Assembly: GCA_965211775.1 (NCBI GenBank)
Contig: OZ242974.1
Location: 3,720,001 to 3,784,000, forward strand
Source of the DNA: Thiodiazotropha sp040506975
Lineage (GTDB): Bacteria; Pseudomonadota; Gammaproteobacteria; Chromatiales; Chromatiaceae
Direction: 5' to 3'
Length of the DNA: 64,000 nucleotides
Part shown: positions 26,291-35,531 of the stretch, piece by piece
How positions within the stretch are numbered: position 1 is the stretch's first letter
How the letters are laid out: the number at the start of each line of letters is the position of its first letter
Position numbers and translations under genes: made by a program
Notes under the pieces: model-generated
What the model saw: only the letters and a program-made list of their open reading frames with translations
Told to the model about the DNA's origin: nothing
Database searches by the model: none

Positions 26291-27559
26291 CTATGCCGCA
26301 TCACTGTTGCCCACCAGCAAACACACCGAATCCGGCCTCAACAATTTGCTGCCGTACAACACGTCAATCCGGCACGGGAAACTGTCCTCGTTTATGTCGT
26401 ACTTGCGCACCACCCGCAGCGCAATCTCCTGATAGGTCGACCGGTGTGCAAAATCCACGTCCTTCGGCAACGCTAAATCCGCCGTCACAAACGCAATCGC
26501 CTCCTTATCAAACGCCAGATTCCAACGGTACGTTTTGTCGTCCGCCGTCGCCTTGATCAACCGCGAGTCAAACGCCTTAGCCCCCCCGCTCAACGACGCG
26601 TTTTGATGGGCACCCCGCCAGATCAACGGCGGCGTAAACACCACCTCCCCACCCGTCACCGACACCACCTTGAACGGCTTCAAAGCAAACGACCGGACCG
26701 GATCCTTCGTCTCCGGATGCACCGGGTAAACCCCATCAAAGGTGATCCAGTCCCCTTTCTGGGGTAACTTGAGCCCTTTTTCAGCCCCACGGCGAGATAC
26801 CTTCACGCGATCAAAAGACGCCGGGGCCGCCTCCTCCAAAATATGGCGCCCACCCGACTCGAGGGAGAATTCATCTAATCCACGCTCCACCCGACCCCGT
26901 CTTTGCCGCGTCGGCATCGACAGACTCATCCCGATATCAAACCCCTGAAAACGCCCCATCTGGCCCGTTTCATACTGCCGGCTCACCGCTTGACTACTTT
27001 GCGGATACTTCTTCAACGCATCCACCATCTCCGCTTGATCAAAACTGTTCATCACCAAGCGCCGTTGATCCTCCGGTATCAGCATCATGTCAAACCAAAT
27101 CCCCAACAGCCCCATCCCGTGGTACCAATCCGGACTCGGTGTATCCGAACGAAGCGCAACCGCATGCACGACATCCTCAAGCACCGTCGACAACACATCC
27201 GCCTCAATCGCCGAGGCCAACGTCGATATCGCTGGTTCTAAATAACGATGACTGAACTCGTCAATGTGCAACGTCAAATCCTTCGACGTCACCGACAAAT
27301 CCACGCCCTTGCGGCTGTTCAACGACAAAGACGTCACCGTCTCCTTCGTCGATTGGGGCTTCAAAGTGGCGCCAGACCGGACCTCGTAACGGTTCGGATG
27401 ACGCACCAGCACCTCATCGCTATGACGCGCTCCTTGATCGAATTCATCGGAGTAACGACGATTGAGCCGCTTCACAAACGGCATCTTGTCATGCAACAGC
27501 CGCAACGACTCATCCGTGATCACCTGCGGCGTAATAAGTTGATTCTCTTGACTTGACAT
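26291..27559 (-). CDS. P22-type major coat protein, paralogue 3
   Basis: The 422-residue protein aligns along its length with the two genes upstream of it. Shared blocks are RRYSDEF near residue 35, HPNRY, GVDLSVTSKDLTL near residue 90, VDFAHRSTYQEIALRVVRKYD and CRIDVLYGSKLLRPDS at the C-terminus. These fit the P22 gp5 coat family (HK97 fold). It is the last of three tandem coat genes and starts 18 bp after the stop of paralogue 2, with a GAGGACAAGG ribosome site. It is the most divergent at the N-terminus (MSSQENQLITPQVI). It could be a minor capsid subunit, a decoration-like variant or an alternative shell protein. Confidence 0.8.
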   Translation of the reverse strand: MSSQENQLITPQVITDESLRLLHDKMPFVKRLNRRYSDEFDQGARHSDEVLVRHPNRYEVRSGATLKPQSTKETVTSLSLNSRKGVDLSVTSKDLTLHIDEFSHRYLEPAISTLASAIEADVLSTVLEDVVHAVALRSDTPSPDWYHGMGLLGIWFDMMLIPEDQRRLVMNSFDQAEMVDALKKYPQSSQAVSRQYETGQMGRFQGFDIGMSLSMPTRQRRGRVERGLDEFSLESGGRHILEEAAPASFDRVKVSRRGAEKGLKLPQKGDWITFDGVYPVHPETKDPVRSFALKPFKVVSVTGGEVVFTPPLIWRGAHQNASLSGGAKAFDSRLIKATADDKTYRWNLAFDKEAIAFVTADLALPKDVDFAHRSTYQEIALRVVRKYDINEDSFPCRIDVLYGSKLLRPDSVCLLVGNSDAA

Positions 27560-27577
27560 CCTTGTCCTCTCCTGGGG

Positions 27578-28822
27578 TTAATCCGGCGCCCGACTCACCA
27601 ACCGGCACGCCTGCGACCCATCCAGCAAACCGTACCCATACAACACGTCAAAACGGCACAGCATCTCATCACGCTCCGGATCGTAATCCCGCACCACCCG
27701 CATCGAAATCCCGTCATGCGTCTCCCGCGCCGCAAAATCCACCCCCCGCGGCACCTCCAGACCCGCCGTCACAAACCCAAACGCATCCGGGTGGTACAGC
27801 AAACTGCTCTCCATAAACCCATTCGCTGGAAACTGCTTTAGAATAAAGGTTCCCCTCTCCAATTCACCCCCTTCACTTTGGGGCCCATCCCGCCCAATCG
27901 ACACATTCCGATAAGGACCACGCAAATCCATCGGCGGCGTAAACGTCAAGCGCGTTTGCCCGTTATCCGTTTCCACCGACACCACCGAAAAAAACTTCAG
28001 ATAGGGATACGGCGCCTTTGTCTCTGGATGCACCGCATACCCCTGGTCAAAGGCGAAACTGTCGCCCGGCTTTAACTCAGCCCCATTCGTTATCGCACAC
28101 GAGATCAAGTTGTTACCCGACAGCGCCTCTTTCAGCTGAATGCTCGTCTGCCCCAATGCGGCGCCCCCACTCACCAACGGCGGCATCACCGTCGTATCTT
28201 CGTAGTCAAAACCGCTCAGCCGTCCAAACCCCTGGTCCCGGTAAACCCGACCAATCGCCACCGCCGGGTTGTAATGATCACGCACCGATTCCGTCATCGT
28301 TAACTTGTGCGCCGGACAAAATAACCCCCGGCGCCCTCGTCGCGGCACCAAACTGTCATCCAGCAGACGTTTACCCCTCAGCACTTCCCCCACACCGACG
28401 CGATGTGGCTGGTCACAATACACCGTTGACCCGACTTGGTGCGTCAAACTCAACACGTCACTTTCAATGTGGGTCGCCAACTGCTTTGCGCCCGGGCGCA
28501 AAAGACGTTTCGAAAAATCGTCCAAATCCAGTGTCAAATCTTCCGACGTGACCGCCATATCGACACCCTTATAACGATTCAGCGAAATATCTATAGTCCG
28601 TTCTCGAATCAACGAACGGTCGAATATCCGCCCTTCACGCCCCTTGAACTTGTTCGGCATCCGAATCTGAACCCGATCGCCAATCTTCGCCCCCTTCTGC
28701 GCAAACTCATCGCTGTACGTCCGCGTGATCGAACCGACAAAGCCCAGATTCGCATGCAATAACCGCAACATCTCCCGCGCCACCAGCGTCGAGTCCAAAA
28801 AAACATTGTCCTTCGTCATCAT
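27578..28822 (-). CDS. P22-type major coat protein, paralogue 2
   Basis: The 414-residue protein shares with its neighbours the N-terminal RTYSDEFAQKGAKIGDRVQI, IRMPNKF, GVDMAVTSEDLTL, KPGDSFAFDQGYAVHPETKA and C-terminal RFDVLYGYGLLDGS blocks. The family is the P22 gp5-like coat, whose subunits polymerise with scaffold and portal into the procapsid. The gene has a good AAGGAAGCG ribosome site (starts ATGATG at 28822) and a complete frame, so it is not a decaying duplicate. Lys/Arg and loop lengths differ from the other two copies, especially in the insertion around residues 200-240. Confidence 0.82.
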   Translation of the reverse strand: MMTKDNVFLDSTLVAREMLRLLHANLGFVGSITRTYSDEFAQKGAKIGDRVQIRMPNKFKGREGRIFDRSLIRERTIDISLNRYKGVDMAVTSEDLTLDLDDFSKRLLRPGAKQLATHIESDVLSLTHQVGSTVYCDQPHRVGVGEVLRGKRLLDDSLVPRRGRRGLFCPAHKLTMTESVRDHYNPAVAIGRVYRDQGFGRLSGFDYEDTTVMPPLVSGGAALGQTSIQLKEALSGNNLISCAITNGAELKPGDSFAFDQGYAVHPETKAPYPYLKFFSVVSVETDNGQTRLTFTPPMDLRGPYRNVSIGRDGPQSEGGELERGTFILKQFPANGFMESSLLYHPDAFGFVTAGLEVPRGVDFAARETHDGISMRVVRDYDPERDEMLCRFDVLYGYGLLDGSQACRLVSRAPD

Positions 28823-28849
28823 CGCTTCCTTGCATCAACCGTTAACGCC

Positions 28850-30136
28850 TTACACCCAACCCGTTCGCTCTGCACCCAATAAGCGCACCGCCAACTCCGG
28901 TCGCAACACCTTGATCCCATACAACACGTCAATACGGCATCGAAACAGATCCTCATGAATATCGTACGCACGCAACACCCGCATCGAGATCCCGTCCAGC
29001 ACCTTCCGCGCCGCAAAATCCACGCCCTGCGGCGTCTGCATATCCGCCGTGGCCAAACAAAAGGCCTCCGGATGAAAAATCACCGATTGCGTCGGGGCAT
29101 GATCTTCCCCAACACGAAACAGATTGATTTGATAAGACTCTCCGTCCTTTAGAGTTCGCATCTGGTCTCTTGCCACGTTGACCTCGCGATTGTTATCCTC
29201 ACTTGCCAAGCCCACCACCTTAGGCACAAACGTCACCGTCTTGTTCTCCTTGTCAACCGCCGTCACGCGACCCTGATACGGATAATAAAGCCGCCGCTTC
29301 GTCTCCGGATGCACCAGCGGCAAATCCGGAAACGTAAAAACATCACCCGGCTTGAACGCCGAAACATCATCCAGCGTCACCTGAGATGCCTCGCCCGAGG
29401 CCGTCTCCTTGATATCGTTAAAATCCTGAATAAACGACACCTGCTTGGTGTGCTCTTTGCTGCCCTTATTCGTCATTTCCGCCGGCTGCGGAACATGTGT
29501 GTTGACGAAAAACGTCAACCCCGCCGTCTTCCCTAACAGCCCTTCCCGGTACTGCCGCGATAAGGTCGACACCGGATTGTATAAACCCCGCGCCCCATCG
29601 ACCGCCCGCGACCCATCCACCGGCGCCAACACGCCGACCCGCTTCCCATCGCGTGGCGCCAAATGACAATCCAAACGTTCACCACACGCAAGCATATGGC
29701 GTAAAAAACTCGTCGCTTCATTCGAAGCGTCAACGTGAGAATAAACCTCCGAGACCATCTCTAAGCACTTGCGCTCCATTTCCGACACCACCTGCGACAT
29801 CGCCGGTCTTAAAAGACGCTCCTCAAAATCATCCATCGATGTCGTCATGTCTGCTGAGGTCAGCGACATGTCCACCCCTGCCTGATGGTCGATCACCAGC
29901 GACACCGCTTTCTCCTCGATCGGCTGCGCCTGGTACGTCGCTCCATCACGCGAGGCGAATCGATTTGGCAGCCGAATCTTCAGCGTGTTGCCAATCTTCG
30001 CCCCACGCTTGGCATAACGATCGTCATAGCCCCGCGTGATATGCCCAATGAAATTCGCTTGTTGGTGTAGAAGTTTTAAACCCCGATCCGCGATCATATC
30101 CGGGTTCAAAAATTTGTTCGGCTTGCTCACTGCCAT
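28850..30136 (-). CDS. P22-type major coat protein, paralogue 1
   Basis: At 428 residues this is the first and longest of three tandem coat paralogues, directly downstream of the scaffold gene where the single coat gene normally lies. It is therefore the best candidate for the main shell protein. Family blocks: ITRGYDDRYAKRGAKIGN, IRLPNRF, GVDMSLTSADMTT, a KPGDVFTFPDLPLVHPETKR loop, VDFAARKVLDGISMRVLRAYD and CRIDVLYGIKVLRPEL. It has an extra insertion after residue ~215 (HVPQPAEMTNKGSKEHTK) in the region that corresponds to the variable I-domain. AAGGACG precedes the start. Confidence 0.85.
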   Translation of the reverse strand: MAVSKPNKFLNPDMIADRGLKLLHQQANFIGHITRGYDDRYAKRGAKIGNTLKIRLPNRFASRDGATYQAQPIEEKAVSLVIDHQAGVDMSLTSADMTTSMDDFEERLLRPAMSQVVSEMERKCLEMVSEVYSHVDASNEATSFLRHMLACGERLDCHLAPRDGKRVGVLAPVDGSRAVDGARGLYNPVSTLSRQYREGLLGKTAGLTFFVNTHVPQPAEMTNKGSKEHTKQVSFIQDFNDIKETASGEASQVTLDDVSAFKPGDVFTFPDLPLVHPETKRRLYYPYQGRVTAVDKENKTVTFVPKVVGLASEDNNREVNVARDQMRTLKDGESYQINLFRVGEDHAPTQSVIFHPEAFCLATADMQTPQGVDFAARKVLDGISMRVLRAYDIHEDLFRCRIDVLYGIKVLRPELAVRLLGAERTGWV

Positions 30137-30181
30137 CGTTCACGTCCTTGTGCTGTTGCAGCCTACTGCGGCTGCGTGTTA

Positions 30182-31174
30182 TCACTGCGGGCCGCGGCGT
30201 TTCGCCTCCTCCGCATTACGCCGAGCTATCCAGGCCTCCGTCGATTCCGACACCGACGAAGGGCGTACGCCGCGACCCTTCGCCCTCGGCAACGGCCGGT
30301 ACCCTTTACCTTTTCCTCTTCCTCTTCCTCTTCCTTTTCCTTTGCCGTCACGGCTGGCTTTACCCTGCGACAACGCCGGCGTCTTCGCCACCTTCGCCTT
30401 CTGTGCACGATAAAGCTGCGCATCGTGCAGCACCTGCACAAACCGGTGATCCGTCACCCGCGACAACTCCTGCGCTTCATACCCGTATTGCTGGCACGCA
30501 AAACGCCGTATCGCCGCCCCCTTCGCCTGCGTCCAATTCGGGATCGCCGCCTTCAACGCGCGAGACCCCGCCTCCAATTGCGCTTCCAACGCCCGCGCAT
30601 GCTCGGCTTCCCGCTCTGCCGTGCGCTCATTGATCGCCTCCGAAAGGTGCCGGTGGTCATCGCGTAACTGGTCATATTCAAAACGATCCAACTGCGCCTT
30701 TTGCGGGTTCGCCTGATAATGCGACGTCCAATTTAGCTTGCGATACCCCTCAAGCTGCTTCTCCAACCACATCAGCGAACCCACCTGCTCCAAAAACTCC
30801 CCTCCATCCGAGAGTGCCCGTTGCAGCTGCTCCTGGGCCTCCAACACTGAGGTCCGCTGGCTTTCCACCGCCTGCACCGCCTCCAGTGCCGGCATCAAAC
30901 CCGCCGGCACCTCATAGGACTGACCTTCCCACTCAAACGTCTCCGTCGTCTCGGCGCCCTCGGTCTCATCCGATGCCTCGGATTCATCCGATGCCTCTGA
31001 CTCATCCGATGCCTCTGACTCATCCAATTCATCCGATTCATCCGATTCATCCGGGGCATCGGACTCATCCCAGTCATCCCCCTCCCGCTCATCCGGATCA
31101 TCCCAATCATCCGCCCCATCAACGACCGCCCCCGCCTCACCCCAAAAATCGCCGTCCCGATCTCCCTCATCCAT
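30182..31174 (-). CDS. Scaffolding protein
   Basis: The 330-residue protein has the classic layout of a P22-type scaffold. A very acidic N-terminus (residues 1-80, mostly D/E/S, with repeats of SEASDE) is followed by a central helical domain (residues ~95-240, with a coiled-coil stretch INERTAEREAEHARALEAQL). The basic C-terminus includes a GKGKGRGRGRGKGKG run and ends EEAKRRGPQ. In P22 the basic helix-loop-helix at the C-terminus binds the coat protein. Here simple-sequence DNA encodes both the acidic and the GK/GR repeats (30310-30345 and 30960-31070). Position between portal and coat genes agrees. Confidence 0.82.
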   Translation of the reverse strand: MDEGDRDGDFWGEAGAVVDGADDWDDPDEREGDDWDESDAPDESDESDELDESEASDESEASDESEASDETEGAETTETFEWEGQSYEVPAGLMPALEAVQAVESQRTSVLEAQEQLQRALSDGGEFLEQVGSLMWLEKQLEGYRKLNWTSHYQANPQKAQLDRFEYDQLRDDHRHLSEAINERTAEREAEHARALEAQLEAGSRALKAAIPNWTQAKGAAIRRFACQQYGYEAQELSRVTDHRFVQVLHDAQLYRAQKAKVAKTPALSQGKASRDGKGKGRGRGRGKGKGYRPLPRAKGRGVRPSSVSESTEAWIARRNAEEAKRRGPQ

Positions 31175-31187
31175 GACTTGCTCTCCT

Positions 31188-31705
31188 TCAGTCCGTCATC
31201 AAAACACTCATAAAACCCAGCACCTGATCACCCCGGTCATCCTTGATCAGCACCGCGTTCTCACCCGCCACCCTGCGGACCTTCAAACGCCTCAACTGAC
31301 CCCCATCCAACTGTTTTAACGCCCCCTTGACCAGCCGCGGCGTCCGCTGAATCAACAGCTCCGCAAACGCCCCCCCTCACGCTCAATCAACGCCAGCGTC
31401 TTCGCTTCATCAAACACATACCGATCCGCCAGCTTCCGGTACCCAAACTTCACCCCATGCGCCGTCTGCGTCTTCGGCTGCTCAAACCATTCAGGCGCCG
31501 CCCCGATCGCATCGTGCAACGCCGCCTTCGCGGACGCCATCGCCTCCACCTGCAACTTCAGCGCATTCGAACGCTTCGCTACCAATGCCCGGCACGCCGC
31601 CTCCAACTCATCCACCGTCGCCGCCACCACATCACGCTTCTCAGCATAATGCTTCACCGCCTTTTCAATCGCTCGCCAACGCTCCCGCGCGTCCTTGCTC
31701 TTCAT
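31188..31705 (-). pseudogene. Gam-like host-nuclease inhibitor, frameshifted
   Basis: The first 117 codons (start 31705) give an amphipathic helical protein with a long coiled coil (residues 1-70) and then AHGVKFGYRKLADRYVFDEA, resembling the Mu Gam-like end-protection family. The frame stops early after a run of seven C at 31370-31376. Dropping one base continues the sequence as EGAFAELLIQRTPRLVKGAL to a stop at 31188-31190, just before the scaffold start, giving the ~170-residue length expected for the family. The shift could be real decay, programmed slippage or a homopolymer sequencing error. The Gam assignment is moderate. Confidence 0.55.
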
Positions 31706-31729
31706 CTCACACTCCTATTCGTTTCCTGT

Positions 31730-31849
31730 TTAACTCGTAATCACCTGAAATAACCACACCGCCAGCTCAACGGGCAGCACCACAAGCCACATAAACATAC
31801 CCACTAACACCATCACCCCAAGAATCAATTCTCCCGAACAATGATCCAT
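31730..31849 (-). CDS. Small single-span membrane protein, 39 aa
   Basis: A short frame, MDHCSGELILGVMVLVGMF and onward, with AAAGGAGAAC at ideal spacing upstream, encodes one long hydrophobic helix (residues 8-37). It fits neatly between the portal and the Gam-like gene on the same strand. The strong ribosome site and exact fit make it a convincing gene. Role unknown; small membrane proteins in head operons are unusual. Confidence 0.6.
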   Translation of the reverse strand: MDHCSGELILGVMVLVGMFMWLVVLPVELAVWLFQVITS

Positions 31850-31868
31850 CACGTTCTCCTTTCTCTTG

Positions 31869-33743
31869 TTATCCGGCTGGCCCGGTCATCTCAACCGGCG
31901 CGCCTGAAACCGAAGCACCCGCCGATGCCAGCGGCTCCAAGTGATGCAGCAACTGCATCACCATCTCCGGTGGTAACTTGCCCACCAGACCCACCAACCG
32001 CTTCGTCTGCGCGTTGTACGCGTCAATCTCATGCGACGGGGCCTCGCCTTCCCCCTTACCCGGCGGCTGCGGCACCATCGCCTGCAACCGACGCGCCAAT
32101 TCATCCGACTCCGGCCAGTCCAAGTGCTTGACCAGCAAATCCCCAATGTACGGCACCGCCTGCGGAAACTTCGTCAAAAACGTCAGCATCTGCTCGCTCA
32201 CCGCTTCTCGGCGCGTCGCGTAACTGGGCCCTACCGACACCACTAAATCGTATTTCCCCACGCTCAGATCATACACCGCCCCACCCCGCGCCGACCCTCG
32301 CCCCCCCTCGCCCCCATCACGACGACCCAACTGCACCGTCTGCGGATCATTACCCGACGCCCCCAATATCCGGACCTGCCGTGTCCCCTGATAAACCGTC
32401 GGGATCAAATCAATGCACAGACGCCCCGTCTGTCGGATCGCACGCGACAAATTGTCAACGTAATGAAGCGTGCTCTCATCCGATTCCCTTTGCCGTAGCT
32501 TAATCGCCACCCCCGACGTCTCATTACTCCGGGCCCCCAAACTCGAATCATAAATCCCCGTCACCGCCTTCATATCATCCGCCGCGCTCTTCGCCTCCTG
32601 AATCACCCCCATCGGCGGCCCAGCAAACGGCTGGCGTTGCGGTGTCTGCGGGCCGTCATACTCGACATACGCATAATGCTCCCGGTTGATGTTCCGCCAC
32701 TTATGCCGTGCCGTCTTAAACGCCCCGCGCGGACCAATAAACGGCGCGCGCGGCGCTAAACCCACCAACTCCGTCGACGCCGTGCGCCAGTAGTTGTACA
32801 TCCGTTGCGCATCCATCGCATCATGGATCAACCCCCGAAAATACCGCCGGTTATCCACCACCGTCTCATCCCCATACACCGGAACCAGTGGGATATAACG
32901 CCCCGGCCACACCTGCGACTCCAACACCCCAGCCCCCGACATCAACGACTGCGTCACCACCGAGCGCGTCACTACCCGCTCATCAACCACCTCAATCCCC
33001 TCGCCCGACAAAAAATCCGCGCGCGATGCATAAACCCCTTCATCCAACACCGTACCGTCCGAGAGCTTTAACACCACCCCCTCCTGCTCCGAACGCGCCC
33101 AAACCTCCGCCAACAACACCTCCGCACGCGACGTGCGCGGTTGCTGCGGCTCCGTCACCGGCCAATCCACCGCCCGCTCACGGGGATAGCGCCGCTTGAA
33201 CTCCTCCAGCGGCAGTGCATCCAACACAAACGCATCCCGCCAATCACTCGAATCCGCCGACAGCGAATGCGGATCCCCGTACACGCTAAATATGTTCGGA
33301 ATCCGCTCAATCCGTATATCCAACTCAAAGGCATCGTCCGACGCATAATCAAGCGCCACCCGCCAATACCCGTAACCGCACGTCACCGCATGCTCAAACG
33401 CCGTGTCATACGCTACCTCCGCATTCGAGGTGTACTCAATGTTCCGGATGATCCCGCTGTAGACCTCCGCCGTCGCCACGTCCGCCCCACCATCCACCGG
33501 ATGCACCTGAATGCTCGGCCGAAGCTGACGCGCTTCATTCACCACCTGGCGGGTAAACGTCGGCATCCGGTTCAGCGTTAAACACGGCCGCCCTTCCGCT
33601 TCCCGCTTCTTGCGCAACGCCTTCGGCCATTGCTCCCCCAACTTCGCAAACCGTAAAGCCTCTAACGCCGTCGCACGGTTCGCCGACTCCATCTCCGCCG
33701 CCAACGCAAACCGCTCCTGAGCCTCCTTGACCTCCCGATCCAT
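31869..33743 (-). CDS. P22-like portal protein
   Basis: The 624-residue protein carries family-typical blocks: EGRPCLTLNRMPTFTRQVVN (residues ~51-70), RPSIQVHPVDGGAD, the AFEHAVTCGYGYWRVALDY helix-strand region around residue 125, and VYGDPHSLSADSSDWRDAFV, a match in style to P22 gp1-type portals. The dodecameric portal forms the DNA entry vertex, docks the terminase and later the adaptor. The C-terminal ~100 residues are helical and Pro/Gly-rich. The gene begins 6 bp after the terL stop and is intact. Confidence 0.88.
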   Translation of the reverse strand: MDREVKEAQERFALAAEMESANRATALEALRFAKLGEQWPKALRKKREAEGRPCLTLNRMPTFTRQVVNEARQLRPSIQVHPVDGGADVATAEVYSGIIRNIEYTSNAEVAYDTAFEHAVTCGYGYWRVALDYASDDAFELDIRIERIPNIFSVYGDPHSLSADSSDWRDAFVLDALPLEEFKRRYPRERAVDWPVTEPQQPRTSRAEVLLAEVWARSEQEGVVLKLSDGTVLDEGVYASRADFLSGEGIEVVDERVVTRSVVTQSLMSGAGVLESQVWPGRYIPLVPVYGDETVVDNRRYFRGLIHDAMDAQRMYNYWRTASTELVGLAPRAPFIGPRGAFKTARHKWRNINREHYAYVEYDGPQTPQRQPFAGPPMGVIQEAKSAADDMKAVTGIYDSSLGARSNETSGVAIKLRQRESDESTLHYVDNLSRAIRQTGRLCIDLIPTVYQGTRQVRILGASGNDPQTVQLGRRDGGEGGRGSARGGAVYDLSVGKYDLVVSVGPSYATRREAVSEQMLTFLTKFPQAVPYIGDLLVKHLDWPESDELARRLQAMVPQPPGKGEGEAPSHEIDAYNAQTKRLVGLVGKLPPEMVMQLLHHLEPLASAGASVSGAPVEMTGPAG

Positions 33744-33749
33744 GCGCCC

Positions 33750-35216
33750 TTACCCCATCCAACTTTCCGGCGTCACCCGACGGGCACGCCCCCAATCCGT
33801 CCCCGTCTCCTCCGGCAACCCCGCTAAGCGCAAACCACCGTTATAGAGATAACGCGTACAATCCATCAGATGATCCCGTTCCTTCACGATCCGCCCCGAC
33901 TCGTCACGCCGGTAATAACGATACTCATCCAACCAATTCCGCAAACTCCGAAATACCTTCAACCGGCCCGTCGCCAACGCCTGATACACCCGGTAAATCC
34001 CCGATTCCAACTCCGACTCCGCCGGCTGAAGCCATAAACCCGCCTCGTTATAATCGTCCATTAAACATTGACCATCCCGCTGCGAACGCGCCCGCGCCGC
34101 CGGATCAATCACCCCCGGAATCCAATCACCCCGCGCCTGGATCGCCGAAGCGTGCACCAGCGGCAACGACTCTCCCTGGTAATGCTCGCTGTATAAATAC
34201 ACCACCCCATCCTCTTCATTCTTCGCAGCCCACAACACCGCCGTCCTGCGCCAGCCCACATCCATCGCATATACCCGCGGCCAATGACCCGGCAGCTCAA
34301 AATCATCCACCACAAAATCACTCTCCGGAATCGGATAGATCGCCCCCGACCCCAACTGCGGCACCCCCTTGCTCCGCGCATCACGCTGGTACGGCGGAAT
34401 CGACGCCAGCAACTCCGCCTTCACCCCCTCATCTAAATGCGGCACATCATCCCAACCCGCGCGCACCACAAATCGACCCGGCGCCGAACGCATCCCCTCC
34501 GCGTCCAACTCACCTTCCAAAAACGACTTCACCACCTCGGATACCCCTTGCAGCGGCGTGAACGTCAGCAGCATTAAGCCCCTCGTCGTCATCGTTCGCA
34601 TCAGCGCCTCCGTATACACCCCGTACGGCGGCTCCTCATCCAGCAAAATGACATCCTGCTCCGTCCCCTGAAACGCCTTACGACCCTGCTCGTAACTCTT
34701 CAGCATCAACACCGACGTCCCACCATGACGCGATTTCACCTCAATCCTGTCCACCGCGCCCGATGACCCCGTCTGCACCCGCCCCAAACAATCCCGGGGA
34801 ATCAACTCCGTGCCCCACACCGACTCCGACGCGCCCAGCAACTTCGCCTGCAAAATCTCTCGCGCATTCTTCATCGTGTCCGCCGCCGCCCACACGCGCA
34901 CCGGCCGGTCAAAACGACGCCCACACCACTACCCCGGGTAATCCCCCGTTAAATGCAACACCAACTCGTATAAACCCACCCCCTCCGTCTTGCCCACACG
35001 GTTCGCCGCCAACATCAAACGCTGTCGATATTTGCGCCCCGCTTCAAAAAAGGCACAATGCTTGGGATAGTTCGCGCGCCGGAACCGGCCCGCATCAGGA
35101 TAATATCGATCCAACTTGCGCGCCTGGCGGCGCTTCAGCTGCTCTTGCAGCAGCCCAGCAAGCTCAATCTTCTTTTTCGTCCACTTTTTCGTCTGGCGAT
35201 CCTGTTCCCTCTGCAC
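33750..35216 (-). pseudogene. Terminase large subunit with in-frame amber codon
   Basis: The packaging motor is encoded in one frame interrupted by TAG. The N-terminal part (GTG start at 35216) has Walker A LMLAANRVGKTEG; after the stop (in the context GDYPG-stop-WCGRRFDRP) the frame continues with VRVWAAADT, Walker B DVILLDEEPP and the nuclease domain with YAMDVGWRRTAVLW and VIDPAARARSQ. The family consensus here is WW, so TGG has become TAG at 34929-34931. No suppressor tRNA gene is visible in the window. Unless amber is suppressed, packaging is lost. The gene overlaps terS by 53 bp. Confidence 0.88.
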
Positions 35217-35523
35217 TTCCCTGTAACTCCGCCGTTAACCGCGCAATCCGCACGCTCAGCTCCTTGTCCGTCAGCGCCCCAAAAGGATCCACCTTCGCCT
35301 CGATCGACGACAATCTCGGCGCATAATACGGCGCCGCCGCCTTCAACGCCGCAATCCGCTGCCCCGGGCTTAAATCACCCGTCAAGGCCAGTTCAAATAA
35401 ATATTCATGCGGCAACTGACCATGCTCGGCCGCCGCCTTGCGCGCCCGCGCAATCGAAAACTTGTTCTTCGAGCCCCGCGGACGACCCCGCGGGCGCTTC
35501 CCCAAAACAGGCGGCTTCGACAC
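35164..35523 (-). CDS. Terminase small subunit
   Basis: The 119-residue protein has a basic N-terminus with an AT-hook-like RPRGRPRGSKNKF and a helical core with LTGDLSPGQRIAALKAAAPYYAPRL, typical of small terminase subunits of the P22/T4-like type that recognise the phage DNA and stimulate the ATPase. The acidic tail ends KVDEKED. It overlaps the start of the large subunit gene. Its own start is only 8 bp from the end of the chimeric intron ORF, so the upstream promoter region has been rearranged. Confidence 0.8.
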   Translation of the reverse strand: MSKPPVLGKRPRGRPRGSKNKFSIARARKAAAEHGQLPHEYLFELALTGDLSPGQRIAALKAAAPYYAPRLSSIEAKVDPFGALTDKELSVRIARLTAELQGSAEGTGSPDEKVDEKED

Positions 35524-35531
35524 ATCCCCGA

